Counted from the first letter of the stretch, positions 1 through 8,776 are shown. The stretch: 64,000 nt of DNA from Salibacterium lacus (GCF_042684865.1 NZ_JBHUML010000002.1:806001-870000); one strand, 5' to 3'. Program-made: numbers and translations. Notes: a model not told the origin generated them from the sequence alone.

Positions 1-3
1 AGA

Positions 4-798
4 TCAGCTGCTTTCATTCGTACCGCCCTCTTTCAGTTTTTCTTCGAGCTGTTCTTTCAGTTCCTGAAGCTGGCTGTCAAGGGAAGCGTCCACTTTGCCG
101 TACGGAGTCTCGATGGTGCAGTCCCTTTCCCCGAGGGTGCTGTCCGGATAAATCAGAAGATCCTGGGAGTAGGCAAGCAGCTTTTCCATTTCATTCCGCT
201 GTTTCCGGGTTTCTTCAACTCTGGAGACTGGAACGTATACGGCGATTTCTTCATGATCTTTCACTTCTTTCACCGCGTTTTTCACTATTTCCATCCACGT
301 GCCGTCCCGGTCTTCAAGAGAGTCATAAATGATCCGGTTCGCTATGGTGAGTGCCAGATCAAGAATGACAGGTTCCGCCCGTTCGAGATATTGGTGATAC
401 TCTTCACGCGCCGCTGTTATCATCTGCTGTGCTTCCTGCACCGCTTCGTCAACAGCAAAATATCCTTCTTCTTTTCCTTCTTGGAGCCCCTGATTCCAGC
501 CTTCCTGTCTTGCATCCGTGTAAGCCTGTTCGATGCGCTGCCTGGAATTCTCCTCTTCCTCACTGATCTTTCTGCGTGCTTCCTCAAGCTCCTGGTGTGC
601 CTGCTGTCTCAGCTGTTCCATTTCTTCGCGTTCCCTGTCGAGACGATACTTTTCATGGCCGGCCGCTGTCTCTCCCGGCACTTCTTCTCCATGTTCCCCG
701 GGGTCCCGGGAAACATCCGGCGCTACCTGTCTGAGACCGATCGCACGTACATTGTCATACGAAGCAGAAGAAGACGGCCGTTTGATAAGTCTAGACAA
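4..798 (-). CDS. fliH: Flagellar assembly protein FliH
   Basis: FliH is the cytoplasmic regulator of the FliI export ATPase in the flagellar type III secretion system. The protein has a charged, Glu/Gln-rich coiled-coil stretch over about residues 55-115, followed by the conserved FliH/YscL C-terminal domain. It follows fliG in the fla/che order, so the family call is firm. The frame is open back to a GTG at 819, but that codon lies inside the GGAGGAGGAG ribosome-binding site and has no site of its own. TTG at 798, nine bases after GGAGGAG, is the better start and gives 264 residues beginning MSRLIKR. The gene overlaps the end of fliG by 8 bases, which suggests translational coupling. fliI would follow just outside the window. 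Confidence 0.9.
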   Translation of the reverse strand: MSRLIKRPSSSASYDNVRAIGLRQVAPDVSRDPGEHGEEVPGETAAGHEKYRLDREREEMEQLRQQAHQELEEARRKISEEEENSRQRIEQAYTDARQEGWNQGLQEGKEEGYFAVDEAVQEAQQMITAAREEYHQYLERAEPVILDLALTIANRIIYDSLEDRDGTWMEIVKNAVKEVKDHEEIAVYVPVSRVEETRKQRNEMEKLLAYSQDLLIYPDSTLGERDCTIETPYGKVDASLDSQLQELKEQLEEKLKEGGTNESS

Positions 799-1804
799 TG
801 ATATCGTCTCCTCCTCCACGTGCGATCACAATTTCGCCGGTTTCTTCAAGTCTGCGGATCACGGAGACAATTCGTGTCTGTGATTCCTCCACATCACGCA
901 GCCGCACCGGCCCCATGAACTCCATTTCCTCTTTAAACGTATCTGCCATCCGCTGGGACATGTTGTTGAAAACAAGTTCTTTGACTTCATCACTGGCCAC
1001 TTTCAGGGAAAGCTGCAGGTCATCGTTTTCCACATCCCGGATAACACGTTGAATCGAGCGGTTGTCGAGGGTGACAATATCTTCGAAGACAAACATCCGT
1101 TTCTTGATTTCTTCTGCGAGTTCCGGATCCTGAATCTCAAGCGAATCGAGAATCGTACGCTCGGTGCTGCGGTCCACCCCGTTCAGCACTTCCACAACAG
1201 ATTCAATGCCGCCTGCTTCCGTGTAGTCCTGTGTAACGGTAGCAGAGAGTTTCTGTTCGAGAATGGATTCCACTTCATTCACAATTTCGGGGGATGTGCT
1301 GTCCATAACAGCAATCCGCCGGGCCACATCGGTTTGAACGTCCTGAGGAAGTTCGGACAATATCTGACCCGCCTGTTCCGACTCCAGATACGATAGAATT
1401 AAAGCTATCGTCTGAGGGTGTTCATGCTGAATGAAGTTAAGAATCTGTGACGGATCGGCTTTTCTCGCAAAATCAAACGGCTTGACCTGAAGCGAAGAGG
1501 TAAGACGGTTAATAATCTGCATCGCGTTATCTTCACCGAGAGCTTTTTCCAGTACGCTTTTGGCGTAACCTATCCCGCCCTGGGAAATGTAATCCTGAGC
1601 GACCGCAATCTGATGAAACTCTTGAAGCACGTTCTCTTTTGTGTCGCTGTCCACTTTCCGCACATTGGAGATTTCCAGTGTCAGTTTTTCGATTTCGTCC
1701 TCGTTCAAATATTTATATACCTGGGCGGAAACATCGGGCCCAAGCGAGATAAGGAGCATGGCCGCCTTCTGTTTTCCGGTCAAGGTATCTTTAGCTTTCG
1801 GCAT
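791..1804 (-). CDS. fliG: Flagellar motor switch protein FliG
   Basis: FliG forms the rotor ring of the flagellar C-ring, binds FliF, and receives torque from the MotA stator through its C-terminal domain. The 337 residues match the family length. The N-terminal KQKAAMLLISLGPD motif, the middle EHPQTIAL motif (about residues 125-133) and the charged torque helix near residues 275-305 are all visible. The start ATG is seven bases after AAGGAGG. It lies 12 bases after fliF and overlaps fliH, inside the fla/che operon. Confidence 0.97.
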   Translation of the reverse strand: MPKAKDTLTGKQKAAMLLISLGPDVSAQVYKYLNEDEIEKLTLEISNVRKVDSDTKENVLQEFHQIAVAQDYISQGGIGYAKSVLEKALGEDNAMQIINRLTSSLQVKPFDFARKADPSQILNFIQHEHPQTIALILSYLESEQAGQILSELPQDVQTDVARRIAVMDSTSPEIVNEVESILEQKLSATVTQDYTEAGGIESVVEVLNGVDRSTERTILDSLEIQDPELAEEIKKRMFVFEDIVTLDNRSIQRVIRDVENDDLQLSLKVASDEVKELVFNNMSQRMADTFKEEMEFMGPVRLRDVEESQTRIVSVIRRLEETGEIVIARGGGDDIIV

Positions 1805-1816
1805 GGCAGGACCTCC

Positions 1817-3397
1817 TTACTCATCGGACAACCACGTCCGTAATAGTTTCGAAAATTCCTCTGGATTTTCCTGAGCCAGATTCTCCAGCTGCTTTCTGCG
1901 TTGTGCTTCTTCGCTGTTATCTTCATCCGGAAGATCCGGTATCGGTTCGGCTGTGGTCATTTCCTCTTCGGTCCATTCTTCCCCTCGGCTTCTTCTCCGG
2001 ATCAACATAACAAAGAGTGCAAGAACCATGAACAACAGTGCTCCTCCGGCAATATACACCCACATCGGGATGGATGTTCCTGCTTCTTCCTGTACCTCCT
2101 GCTGGCCGTTGAACGGCTGGGAGGCAACATAAATGTTGTCCTCAATGGCGCCTGCTTCCATATCTTCCTGATACTCGGCATTAATGCTTGTATTCACCAT
2201 GGTGGTGAGCATTTCTTCAATATCGGTGATCGTCTGCGGGTCGAGCGAGTCCGGATTATCAGGTTCCGGCGGTTCCACCATGACCTGAATACCGAGGTCA
2301 CGGATTTTATACGGGCTTTCCGTGATCTGACGATGAATTCTGTTCACCTCGTAATTGATCCGTTCTTCATCCCTCTCGTAATCACCCTGTCCGTTGGCGG
2401 CTCCAGCTGGATAGTTCGCCACGTCTCCTTCGCCTGCTCCCGCAACGCCGCCGTCCTCAGGCGGCTGTCCTTCGTAGGCTTCTTCAATCCGCTCGGCGCT
2501 GACGGCGATGCCTTCCATATTCTCCTCATCGACCGGTTCAACCAAAGCCTCTTCTCTCGTTTCCTGGGTGAAATCAAGATCTGTCGTCACAGAAACGGCT
2601 ACCTTGTTCAGTCCCATCATGCGGCCGAGCATCTGCTGGAGTCTTGACTGAATATCCTTTTCAATGTCTTCCTGAATGCTCCGCTGTTCTTCATAAGCAC
2701 TCATCGTGGAGTCACTGCCGGAATCTTCATAGGTGAACTGTTCAAACATCTGATTCATAATGACGATGTTGTCCACTGTCAGCTCGGGTACACTTTTTGA
2801 AACGAGATGATGCAGCGCCCTGACCTGGGACTGTTCAAGGTCTGCCGTTCCACCTGTATCAACCACGACAGAAGCGGAGGCATTGCCGCCTTCTTCAGCC
2901 ACCCATGTGGACTCTTTGGGCATGTTAATCATGACGTCAGCCGCTTCCACCCCATCAATATTCTCCATGAGCCCGCTGAGTTCGGTCTGTATCGCGGCAC
3001 GTTCCATTGTGTTGAACTCATTGTCTGTCATGCCAAAGCCCATCTGGTCCTCAATAAAGGAATAATCAATGCTTCCACTATCCGGAAGACCTTCCGCAGC
3101 TAGATCCACTTTCAGGGAATCGACCTGCTCCTGCGGGACCCGGATGGTGGATCCATTGTTTGACAGTTCATAGGCAATCCCCCTGGAATCAAGATTCTCC
3201 GTAATCTGCCCTGTCTCTTCCTGGGTTAATTCAGAATAAAGCGGAGCGAAGTTCGTCCTGGTCGTAAAAAACACAGCGAGAAAAATAATAAGTATAAGTA
3301 AAACGATAGAGCCGATCAGCAGTATTTTCTGGACACCGCTTCGGCTGCGCCAGTATTCGGTTGTCTTCTGTCTGAATTGTAGTAGCTTCTCTTTCAT
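1817..3397 (-). CDS. fliF: Flagellar MS-ring protein FliF
   Basis: FliF is the membrane ring on which the basal body and export gate assemble. The 526-residue protein has one transmembrane helix near residues 24-46 and a second near 445-467, flanking a large extracytoplasmic part with ring-building motifs. A low-complexity Gly/Ala/Glu-rich stretch occurs near residues 300-345, as in other FliF proteins. The cytoplasmic tail after residue 470 is acidic and should bind FliG. It lies between fliE and fliG, as expected. Confidence 0.97.
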   Translation of the reverse strand: MKEKLLQFRQKTTEYWRSRSGVQKILLIGSIVLLILIIFLAVFFTTRTNFAPLYSELTQEETGQITENLDSRGIAYELSNNGSTIRVPQEQVDSLKVDLAAEGLPDSGSIDYSFIEDQMGFGMTDNEFNTMERAAIQTELSGLMENIDGVEAADVMINMPKESTWVAEEGGNASASVVVDTGGTADLEQSQVRALHHLVSKSVPELTVDNIVIMNQMFEQFTYEDSGSDSTMSAYEEQRSIQEDIEKDIQSRLQQMLGRMMGLNKVAVSVTTDLDFTQETREEALVEPVDEENMEGIAVSAERIEEAYEGQPPEDGGVAGAGEGDVANYPAGAANGQGDYERDEERINYEVNRIHRQITESPYKIRDLGIQVMVEPPEPDNPDSLDPQTITDIEEMLTTMVNTSINAEYQEDMEAGAIEDNIYVASQPFNGQQEVQEEAGTSIPMWVYIAGGALLFMVLALFVMLIRRRSRGEEWTEEEMTTAEPIPDLPDEDNSEEAQRRKQLENLAQENPEEFSKLLRTWLSDE

Positions 3398-3433
3398 GGG
3401 GCCTCCCGATTTCCATTATCCGCTGTCAGCAGA

Positions 3434-3748
3434 TCAAACCTGCATGCGCATGACTTTCTGGTAGGATTCCAGTGCCTTATTCCGCACTTCGACAGTGGTC
3501 TGCAGCATGACGCCTGCTTTCTCTGCGGAAACCATGACTTCATGAAGATTTTCCACTTCACCGGAGGCGAGTTTTGACGTCATTTCATTCGATTTGACCT
3601 GGGCGTCATTCACCTCTGTAACCGCATTGTTTAATGCGTTTTTGAATGATTCCTGGGCTTCAGCAGGAGATGTGTTGTTGTTGGAGGCCGCCTTCAATGC
3701 CCCGGTCTGCTGAGCCGCTTCCGGGCCCCCTATAAAACTTTCAAACAT
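3434..3748 (-). CDS. fliE: Flagellar hook-basal body protein FliE
   Basis: FliE is the small rod protein joining the MS ring to the rod, and is itself exported by the flagellar system. The 104-residue length and the C-terminal helix with the MLQTTVEVRNKALESYQKV-type sequence are typical of the family. There is no cleavable signal peptide. It is the third gene of the operon, 14 bases after flgC and 36 bases before fliF. Annotation confidence is high from both motif and context. Confidence 0.96.
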   Translation of the reverse strand: MFESFIGGPEAAQQTGALKAASNNNTSPAEAQESFKNALNNAVTEVNDAQVKSNEMTSKLASGEVENLHEVMVSAEKAGVMLQTTVEVRNKALESYQKVMRMQV

Positions 3749-3762
3749 TCATAGTCCTCCTC

Positions 3763-4227
3763 TTACTGACCTCTTCCGATTTCAAGTGCTTTAAGCATCA
3801 TGTTTTTCGACGCATTCATGGATGTAATATTAGCTTGATAGGAACGGCTTGCCCCCATCATGTTCACCATTTCTTTCAGAGGATCCACATTCGGCATGTC
3901 AACGTATCCGTCCTCACCGGCATCAGGGTGTTCTGGATTGTATACCTGCTTAAATGGAGACTCGTCCTCCACAATGCCTGTCACTTCTGTACCGGTTCCT
4001 GCCTGGGGACTGCCGCCGCTTCCCATTGCCTTTTGAAGGTGGGAGGAAAAACCGGAATCCGACGAGCTCATCGTCACCATCTTCCTGCGGTATGGCTCCC
4101 ACTCCCCGTCTACGAGAGTCCCTCTGGTGGAATCGGCATTCGCTGTATTGGCCGAAGCAACATCCATCCGCAGGCGCTGGGCCGTCAGTCCGGAAGCTGC
4201 TGCATTTACTCCATCAAATAATCCCAC
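3763..4227 (-). CDS. flgC: Flagellar basal-body rod protein FlgC
   Basis: FlgC is a proximal rod subunit. The N-terminal rod motif (GLFDGVNAAASGLTAQRLRM) and the C-terminal MMGASRSYQANITSMNASK motif, which form the paired terminal helices of rod, hook and filament proteins, are both clear. Its 154 residues are close to the B. subtilis length. It lies 28 bases after flgB. As for other rod proteins, secretion depends on the flagellar exporter rather than on a Sec signal. Confidence 0.97.
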   Translation of the reverse strand: MGLFDGVNAAASGLTAQRLRMDVASANTANADSTRGTLVDGEWEPYRRKMVTMSSSDSGFSSHLQKAMGSGGSPQAGTGTEVTGIVEDESPFKQVYNPEHPDAGEDGYVDMPNVDPLKEMVNMMGASRSYQANITSMNASKNMMLKALEIGRGQ

Positions 4228-4255
4228 TGCTCATTCCCTCCATTTTCATCATCGA

Positions 4256-4654
4256 TTAATTAGAGCGTACCGCGGTTTTTAGACTGCTGAACTTACTGCT
4301 TAACCGATCAGTCAGTGCATTGTAGTAAATCTGGTTTTTAGCGGAATCTGTCATTTCCTTGTCTATATCGACATTGTTGCCGTTATGATTATACATCGTG
4401 GAAGTGTCCCGGCTGACATAAATCGAGTCACTGCCGTTTCCTCCAAAAGGAATATGCTGCTGATTTGTCTGCTGCGCCTGGATCTTGTCGTTTTGCATTG
4501 CTTCATTCAGGGTATGCTTGAAGTGGGCGCTCTTCGCCTTGTAATTCGGCGTATCTACATTGGAAATATTGTCTGATATCGTCTTCTGCCGCGTAGCCGC
4601 ACCTTTCAGTCCCTGTTCCAGGTTGTGAAACGTGGCGGAATCAAATAACCCCAT
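4256..4654 (-). CDS. flgB: Flagellar basal-body rod protein FlgB
   Basis: FlgB is a proximal rod subunit and the first gene of the fla/che operon. The rod-family signature around residues 22-38 (KTISDNISNVDTPNYKA) is present, and the 132-residue length is normal. The start is preceded by GGAAGGAGG. A sigma-A promoter lies at 4768-4796, leaving a leader of roughly 105 bases. No convincing sigma-D promoter was seen in the leader. Confidence 0.97.
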   Translation of the reverse strand: MGLFDSATFHNLEQGLKGAATRQKTISDNISNVDTPNYKAKSAHFKHTLNEAMQNDKIQAQQTNQQHIPFGGNGSDSIYVSRDTSTMYNHNGNNVDIDKEMTDSAKNQIYYNALTDRLSSKFSSLKTAVRSN

Positions 4655-4767
4655 ACGCTACCTCCTTCCCCCTACTAAAGACCTTATTAAGACAGGAAAT
4701 TAATTTGGCTTTTTCATTTCCGGCAAAACCTGCCATTTTCTTCTATACTTCGAGGACTTCCACCCAA

Positions 4768-4796
4768 ATTGTATAAAAATATGTGACATTTGTCTA
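4768..4796 (-). promoter_or_regulatory. Putative sigma-A promoter of the fla/che operon
   Basis: On the minus strand TAGACA-N17-TACAAT gives 5 of 6 matches at both elements with ideal spacing. It lies about 110 bases upstream of the flgB start and nothing else lies between. In B. subtilis the same operon is driven mainly by a sigma-A promoter at this location. Confidence 0.72.
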
Positions 4797-4825
4797 AGGG
4801 TGTTTTCACGGTTTTTCATTTCGAT

Positions 4826-4870
4826 AAAAAAGGACCACACCAGTTTTTCCAATATAAATAGTCCTTTTTT
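4826..4870. terminator. Bidirectional terminator-like hairpin upstream of the flgB promoter
   Basis: AAAAAAGGAC (4826-4835) pairs with GTCCTTTTTT (4861-4870) around a 25-base loop, so a T-run ends the stem on both strands. It lies between the codY terminator and the flgB promoter. It may stop read-through from codY, or end a short transcript started in 4870-5035. Confidence 0.5.
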
Positions 4871-4967
4871 CCTAATTAAATTTTCCTGGTATCGTTTTCA
4901 CGTCTGAGACCTTCACACCCCCGTTCAATATAGTGTAAGGCTTGCCGCGCTTTCTTTTACCCTGATT

Positions 4968-4992
4968 TGCGTTTCACGTATATCGAAACGCA
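4968..4992. repeat. 8-bp inverted repeat between codY and flgB
   Basis: TGCGTTTC (4968-4975) and GAAACGCA (4985-4992) form a perfect inverted repeat with a 9-base spacer. No T-run follows. It could be a protein-binding site or an RNA hairpin. The function is unknown. The rest of the 433-base gap between flgB and codY holds no credible coding frame. Confidence 0.45.
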
Positions 4993-5038
4993 GCAATGTC
5001 CTTACATAGGCCTAACTTATTGATTTCTGAAAATATGA

Positions 5039-5069
5039 AAACCCGCTGCCTCATACAAGCAGCGGGTTT
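5039..5069 (-). terminator. Rho-independent terminator of the xerC-hslVU-codY operon
   Basis: On the minus strand AAACCCGCTGC and GCAGCGGGTTT form an 11-bp stem with a 9-base loop, with a further T after the stem. It lies 18 bases after the codY stop codon. Confidence 0.85.
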
Positions 5070-5087
5070 GATTATTATGATTCGGTT

Positions 5088-5870
5088 TTAGCTGTTGGCT
5101 TTCAGTTTTTCAAGTTCGTAGAGAAATTTATCATTCAATACTTTGATGTATGTTCCTTTCATTCCAAGGGAACGGGATTCGATGACTCCGGCACTCTCAA
5201 GCTTCCGGAGCGCGTTCACAATCACAGATCGGGTAATGCCGACTCTGTCGGCAATCTTGCTTGCGACCAGCAGACCTTCTTTTCCTTCCAGCTCTTCGAA
5301 AATGTGCTCCACTGCTTCCAGTTCACTGTATGACAACGAGCTGATCGCCATTTGAACAACCGCTTTGCTGCGTGCCTCTTCCTCAATTTCCTGTGTTTTT
5401 TCATGGAGGATTTCCATTCCTACTACCGTTGCCCCGTACTCGGCTAAAATAAGATCATCGTCATCGAAATGCTCATTGAGGCGTGCCAGGACCAGCGTAC
5501 CAAGACGCTGTCCGCCGCCGTTAATCGGAACGACTGTCGTCAGACCGGAGCTGAACAGTTCCCTGTTCTCCACCGGAAAGGCAGTATAATCGCTGTTTAT
5601 ATCAAGATTCGGAGAGGTTTCATCGATTTTGAAAAGGCCGGATGTATATTCCTCCGGAAACTGACGTTCTTCCAGCATTTTTTTCATCCGGTCATTTTCA
5701 ATTTCCTGTTTAATAGCATATCCGAGCAGTTTTCCCCGGCGGCTGACGACAAATACATTGGAACTTATAATATCACGGAGCGTTTCCGCCATATCTTTAA
5801 AGTTTACATGGTCTCCTGCCGTTTTTTGCAGCATGTCGTTAATTTTGCGGCTTTTTGATAATAGATCCAT
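5088..5870 (-). CDS. codY: GTP- and branched-chain amino acid-sensing repressor CodY
   Basis: CodY represses stationary-phase and nutrient-limitation genes when bound to GTP and branched-chain amino acids. The 260-residue protein starts with the conserved MDLLSKSRKIN, followed by the GAF effector domain (about residues 1-155). The winged helix-turn-helix near residues 203-225 contains ASKIADRVGITRSVIVNALR. It is the last gene of the xerC-hslV-hslU-codY operon, 24 bases after hslU, exactly as in B. subtilis. In B. subtilis CodY also represses the neighbouring fla/che operon. Confidence 0.98.
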   Translation of the reverse strand: MDLLSKSRKINDMLQKTAGDHVNFKDMAETLRDIISSNVFVVSRRGKLLGYAIKQEIENDRMKKMLEERQFPEEYTSGLFKIDETSPNLDINSDYTAFPVENRELFSSGLTTVVPINGGGQRLGTLVLARLNEHFDDDDLILAEYGATVVGMEILHEKTQEIEEEARSKAVVQMAISSLSYSELEAVEHIFEELEGKEGLLVASKIADRVGITRSVIVNALRKLESAGVIESRSLGMKGTYIKVLNDKFLYELEKLKANS

Positions 5871-5894
5871 CTGAGACTCCTCCTGTTTTTTCTC

Positions 5895-7286
5895 TTATAA
5901 AATATATCGGCTCATATCTCTGTTTTTTGCAATCGAAGCCAGTTTTTCCTCCACATAAGAGGAGGTGATTGTCACCGTCTCCATTGTGATATCCGGTGCC
6001 TCGAACGATAAATCTTCAAGCAGGCGTTCCAGCAGCGTATGAAGTCTGCGGGCACCGATATTTTCCGTGTGCTGGTTAACGTCCTGGGCCATTTCAGCAA
6101 TCTTGTGAACAGCTTCGTCAGAAAATTCAACATTTATACCTTCTGTATGCAGCAGTGCTTGGTACTGTTTTGTCAGGGCCTGATCCGGCTCCTGCAGAAT
6201 CCGGACAAAATCTTCAGCACCAAGGTTGTCAAGTTCCACCCGGATCGGAAAACGCCCCTGGAGTTCTGGAATCAGATCAGAAGGCTTCGTCGTGTGAAAA
6301 GCCCCGGCACTGATAAACAGAATATGGTCGGTTTTTACCGTCCCGTACTTGGTTGATACTGCCGACCCTTCTACAATCGGCAGGATATCCCGCTGGACGC
6401 CTTCCCGCGACACATCGGCACTGGATTGCTGATTTCCGGCAACTTTGTCGATTTCATCTATGAACACCATACCCAGCTGTTCTGCTTTCGAAACAGCAAT
6501 CTGTCCCACCTCATCCATATCAATGAGCTGCTGGGCTTCCTGCTCCTCGAGCACCGGTCTCGCTTCTCTTACCGTCAGCCGACGCTCCTTTTTGTTTTTA
6601 GGCATCATGCCGCCCAACATTTCCTGCATGTTCATGCCCATCTGTTCCATGCCGGACCCTTGAAACATATCAGACATGCCGCGGCCCTGCTCTTCCACTT
6701 CAATTGTGACCATATGATCTTCAAGCTCTCCCATGGCCAGCTGATGTTCCATCCGGCGTCTTTTTCCGGCAATATCCTGGTCTTCCTCTGTTTCTTCTTT
6801 GGTTTCTTCCTGGTTCTGCTGCTGAAAAAGCATGTCAAAAGGGTTTTTGCTCTGCTGCTGCTTCTTTTTTTCCGGAACGAGCAGTTTTACGAGGCGTTTC
6901 TCCGCTTCACGTGCTGCTTCATTTTTTACCTCTTCCATCTTTTCCTCTTTGACAAGCCGCGCTGACGTCTCTACCAGGTCCCGGATCATGGATTCGACAT
7001 CACGGCCGACATAGCCGACCTCTGTGAATTTTGTCGCTTCTACTTTGACAAAAGGGGCTCCGGCCAGTTTTGCGAGCCTTCTTGCGATTTCGGTCTTTCC
7101 GACTCCGGTCGGACCAATCATGAGAATATTTTTCGGGGTGATTTCATCCCGCAGACTTTCCTCCAGCAGGCTTCTTCTGTACCTGTTCCGCAGTGCAACA
7201 GCTACGGAGCGCTTTGCCTGGTTCTGACCGATAATATACTGATCGAGGATCTCCACAATTTTTTTCGGTGTCAGCGGAGTGTTCAT
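5895..7286 (-). CDS. hslU: ATP-dependent protease ATPase subunit HslU (ClpY/CodX)
   Basis: HslU is the AAA+ unfoldase that feeds substrates to the HslV peptidase. Walker A GPTGVGKT is at residues 58-65 and Walker B VFIDEID lies in the C-terminal half. The inserted I domain between them (about 110-240) is rich in Glu, Gln and Met. The C-terminus (RDMSRYIL) has the hydrophobic end used to dock into HslV. Length is 463, close to the family. It is downstream of hslV with a 19-base gap. Confidence 0.98.
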   Translation of the reverse strand: MNTPLTPKKIVEILDQYIIGQNQAKRSVAVALRNRYRRSLLEESLRDEITPKNILMIGPTGVGKTEIARRLAKLAGAPFVKVEATKFTEVGYVGRDVESMIRDLVETSARLVKEEKMEEVKNEAAREAEKRLVKLLVPEKKKQQQSKNPFDMLFQQQNQEETKEETEEDQDIAGKRRRMEHQLAMGELEDHMVTIEVEEQGRGMSDMFQGSGMEQMGMNMQEMLGGMMPKNKKERRLTVREARPVLEEQEAQQLIDMDEVGQIAVSKAEQLGMVFIDEIDKVAGNQQSSADVSREGVQRDILPIVEGSAVSTKYGTVKTDHILFISAGAFHTTKPSDLIPELQGRFPIRVELDNLGAEDFVRILQEPDQALTKQYQALLHTEGINVEFSDEAVHKIAEMAQDVNQHTENIGARRLHTLLERLLEDLSFEAPDITMETVTITSSYVEEKLASIAKNRDMSRYIL

Positions 7287-7305
7287 CTCTCATCCGCCCT
7301 TTCCA

Positions 7306-7851
7306 TTATTCGATTTCTTCTACAACCAGCTGGTCATTGGTAAATACACAGATATCGCCGGCGGTCTTCAGAGAAGCTTCCGCCATCTCTTTTGCTTCCA
7401 TGTAGGAAGCATGCTGCTTTAATGCCCTTCCGGCAGCAAGGGCATAGTTTCCTCCCGAACCTATCGCAATCAGGCCGTCATCCGGTTCAATGACTTCACC
7501 GGTGCCGGCCACAAGCAGGAGGGTGTCTTTATCCATCACAACGAGCATTGCTTCCAGACGACGGAGTGTTTTATCACTGCGCCATTCCTTGGCGAGTTCC
7601 ACGGCTGCCCTCTGCAGCTGGCCGTTCCACTGTTCGAGTCTGGATTCAAACATATCAAACAGGGTAAAAGCATCCGCCACCGATCCAGCGAATCCTGCAA
7701 GCACCCGGTCATGATAAATTTTTCTTACTTTTCTTGCGGTCTGTTTCATCACAACCGCCTGGCCGAATGTCACCTGTCCGTCTCCGGCCATCGCAGCTTT
7801 TCCGTTATGATGAACAGCAAATATTGTGGTGGCATGAAACGATGACTCCAT
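7306..7851 (-). CDS. hslV: ATP-dependent protease peptidase subunit HslV (ClpQ/CodW)
   Basis: HslV is the proteasome-beta-like peptidase of the HslUV complex. The ATTIFAV...GDGQVTFGQAVVMK core and the IGSGGNYALAAGRAL motif near the C-terminal half are conserved. An upstream in-frame ATG at 7866 lies within the ribosome-binding site. The start at 7851, eight bases after GGAGG, gives MESSFHATTI and 181 residues. Residue 2 is Glu, unlike the Ser expected from B. subtilis CodW, where the serine exposed by Met removal is reported as the nucleophile. The catalytic residue may therefore need to be exposed by trimming. The chosen start leaves a 4-base gap after xerC. Confidence 0.95.
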   Translation of the reverse strand: MESSFHATTIFAVHHNGKAAMAGDGQVTFGQAVVMKQTARKVRKIYHDRVLAGFAGSVADAFTLFDMFESRLEQWNGQLQRAAVELAKEWRSDKTLRRLEAMLVVMDKDTLLLVAGTGEVIEPDDGLIAIGSGGNYALAAGRALKQHASYMEAKEMAEASLKTAGDICVFTNDQLVVEEIE

Positions 7852-7855
7852 GGTT

Positions 7856-8776
7856 TTATCCTCCATTCCTTTCCGAGCGTGGATGAGCCTTATTGTACAC
7901 TTCCCGGAGCCGGTCCTTTGTTACATGGGTGTAAATCTGGGTCGTGGAAAGATTCGCATGTCCCAGGAGCTGTTGGACACTGCGCAGATCCGCTCCCTGA
8001 TTCAACAGATGCGTCGCAAACGTGTGACGAAGATCATGCGGGGACAGCTGCAGTGTCGCCGATACATCTTTCACCCGTTTGTTCACAATATAGCGGATCC
8101 CCCGGTCCGTCAGCGGCGTTCCTTTATTGTTCAGAAACAAAACGGCCGTATCACTGCCGCTTTTTTGTACCAGCCGGCGCCTTGCATAACGGCGGTAATG
8201 ATCAACCGCCTCCATGGCAAAACTCCCGACAGGTACGTACCGCTCCCTGCCGCCTTTTCCATGCACGAGAATGGTTCCAAGTTCTTCATCCAGGTGCTGT
8301 TCTTCCAACCGGCACAATTCGCTGACGCGAAGCCCTGTGGCATACAGCAGTTCAAAAAGGGCCAGATCGCGCTGATCGAGATCTTTTTCGACATCAAAAG
8401 AATCAAACAGCGCCTCGAGCTCCTGTTCATACAAAAACCTGGGTAGTTTTTTCTGTTTTTTCGGCAGATTGGAAGAGGCAAAGGGGTTGGTTTCCATATG
8501 CCCTTCTTTTTTTACATACCTGTAAAACGTACGCAGGACGGAAATTTTGCGGGCAGCACTGCTGCGCCCGTATTTCTCATCAAAAAGATGCGTTAAATAC
8601 AACCGGGCTGTATTCATATCCACATCCAGGGGAGAATGGATGCCTTCCGCCTGTAAAAAACGGAAATAATCATCCAGATCTTTTCGGTACGCATCAATCG
8701 TTAAAGACGATGCGTTTTTCTCCACCTGAAGATATTGCAGGAATATGTCATACCAGTATTTCCAGTCTTCATTCAT
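7856..8776 (-). CDS. xerC: Tyrosine recombinase XerC (CodV)
   Basis: XerC resolves chromosome dimers at dif together with XerD. The N-terminal SAM-like DNA-binding domain covers about residues 1-90. The catalytic domain shows the Arg of GLRVSELC, the HDLRHTFATHLL box and the final LGHANLSTTQIYTH box with the nucleophilic Tyr. An upstream GTG at 8794 is in frame but sits almost on the predicted transcription start. ATG at 8776, six bases after GAGGTG, is preferred, giving 306 residues. It is the first gene of the operon leading to codY. trmFO, usually between topA and this gene, is absent. Confidence 0.95.
   Translation of the reverse strand: MNEDWKYWYDIFLQYLQVEKNASSLTIDAYRKDLDDYFRFLQAEGIHSPLDVDMNTARLYLTHLFDEKYGRSSAARKISVLRTFYRYVKKEGHMETNPFASSNLPKKQKKLPRFLYEQELEALFDSFDVEKDLDQRDLALFELLYATGLRVSELCRLEEQHLDEELGTILVHGKGGRERYVPVGSFAMEAVDHYRRYARRRLVQKSGSDTAVLFLNNKGTPLTDRGIRYIVNKRVKDVSATLQLSPHDLRHTFATHLLNQGADLRSVQQLLGHANLSTTQIYTHVTKDRLREVYNKAHPRSERNGG

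Noticed and set aside
4660..4760. Sigma-D (motility) promoter for the fla/che operon
   Set aside because: GCCGGAAA near the leader has no TAAA box at the right spacing. The match is too weak to list.
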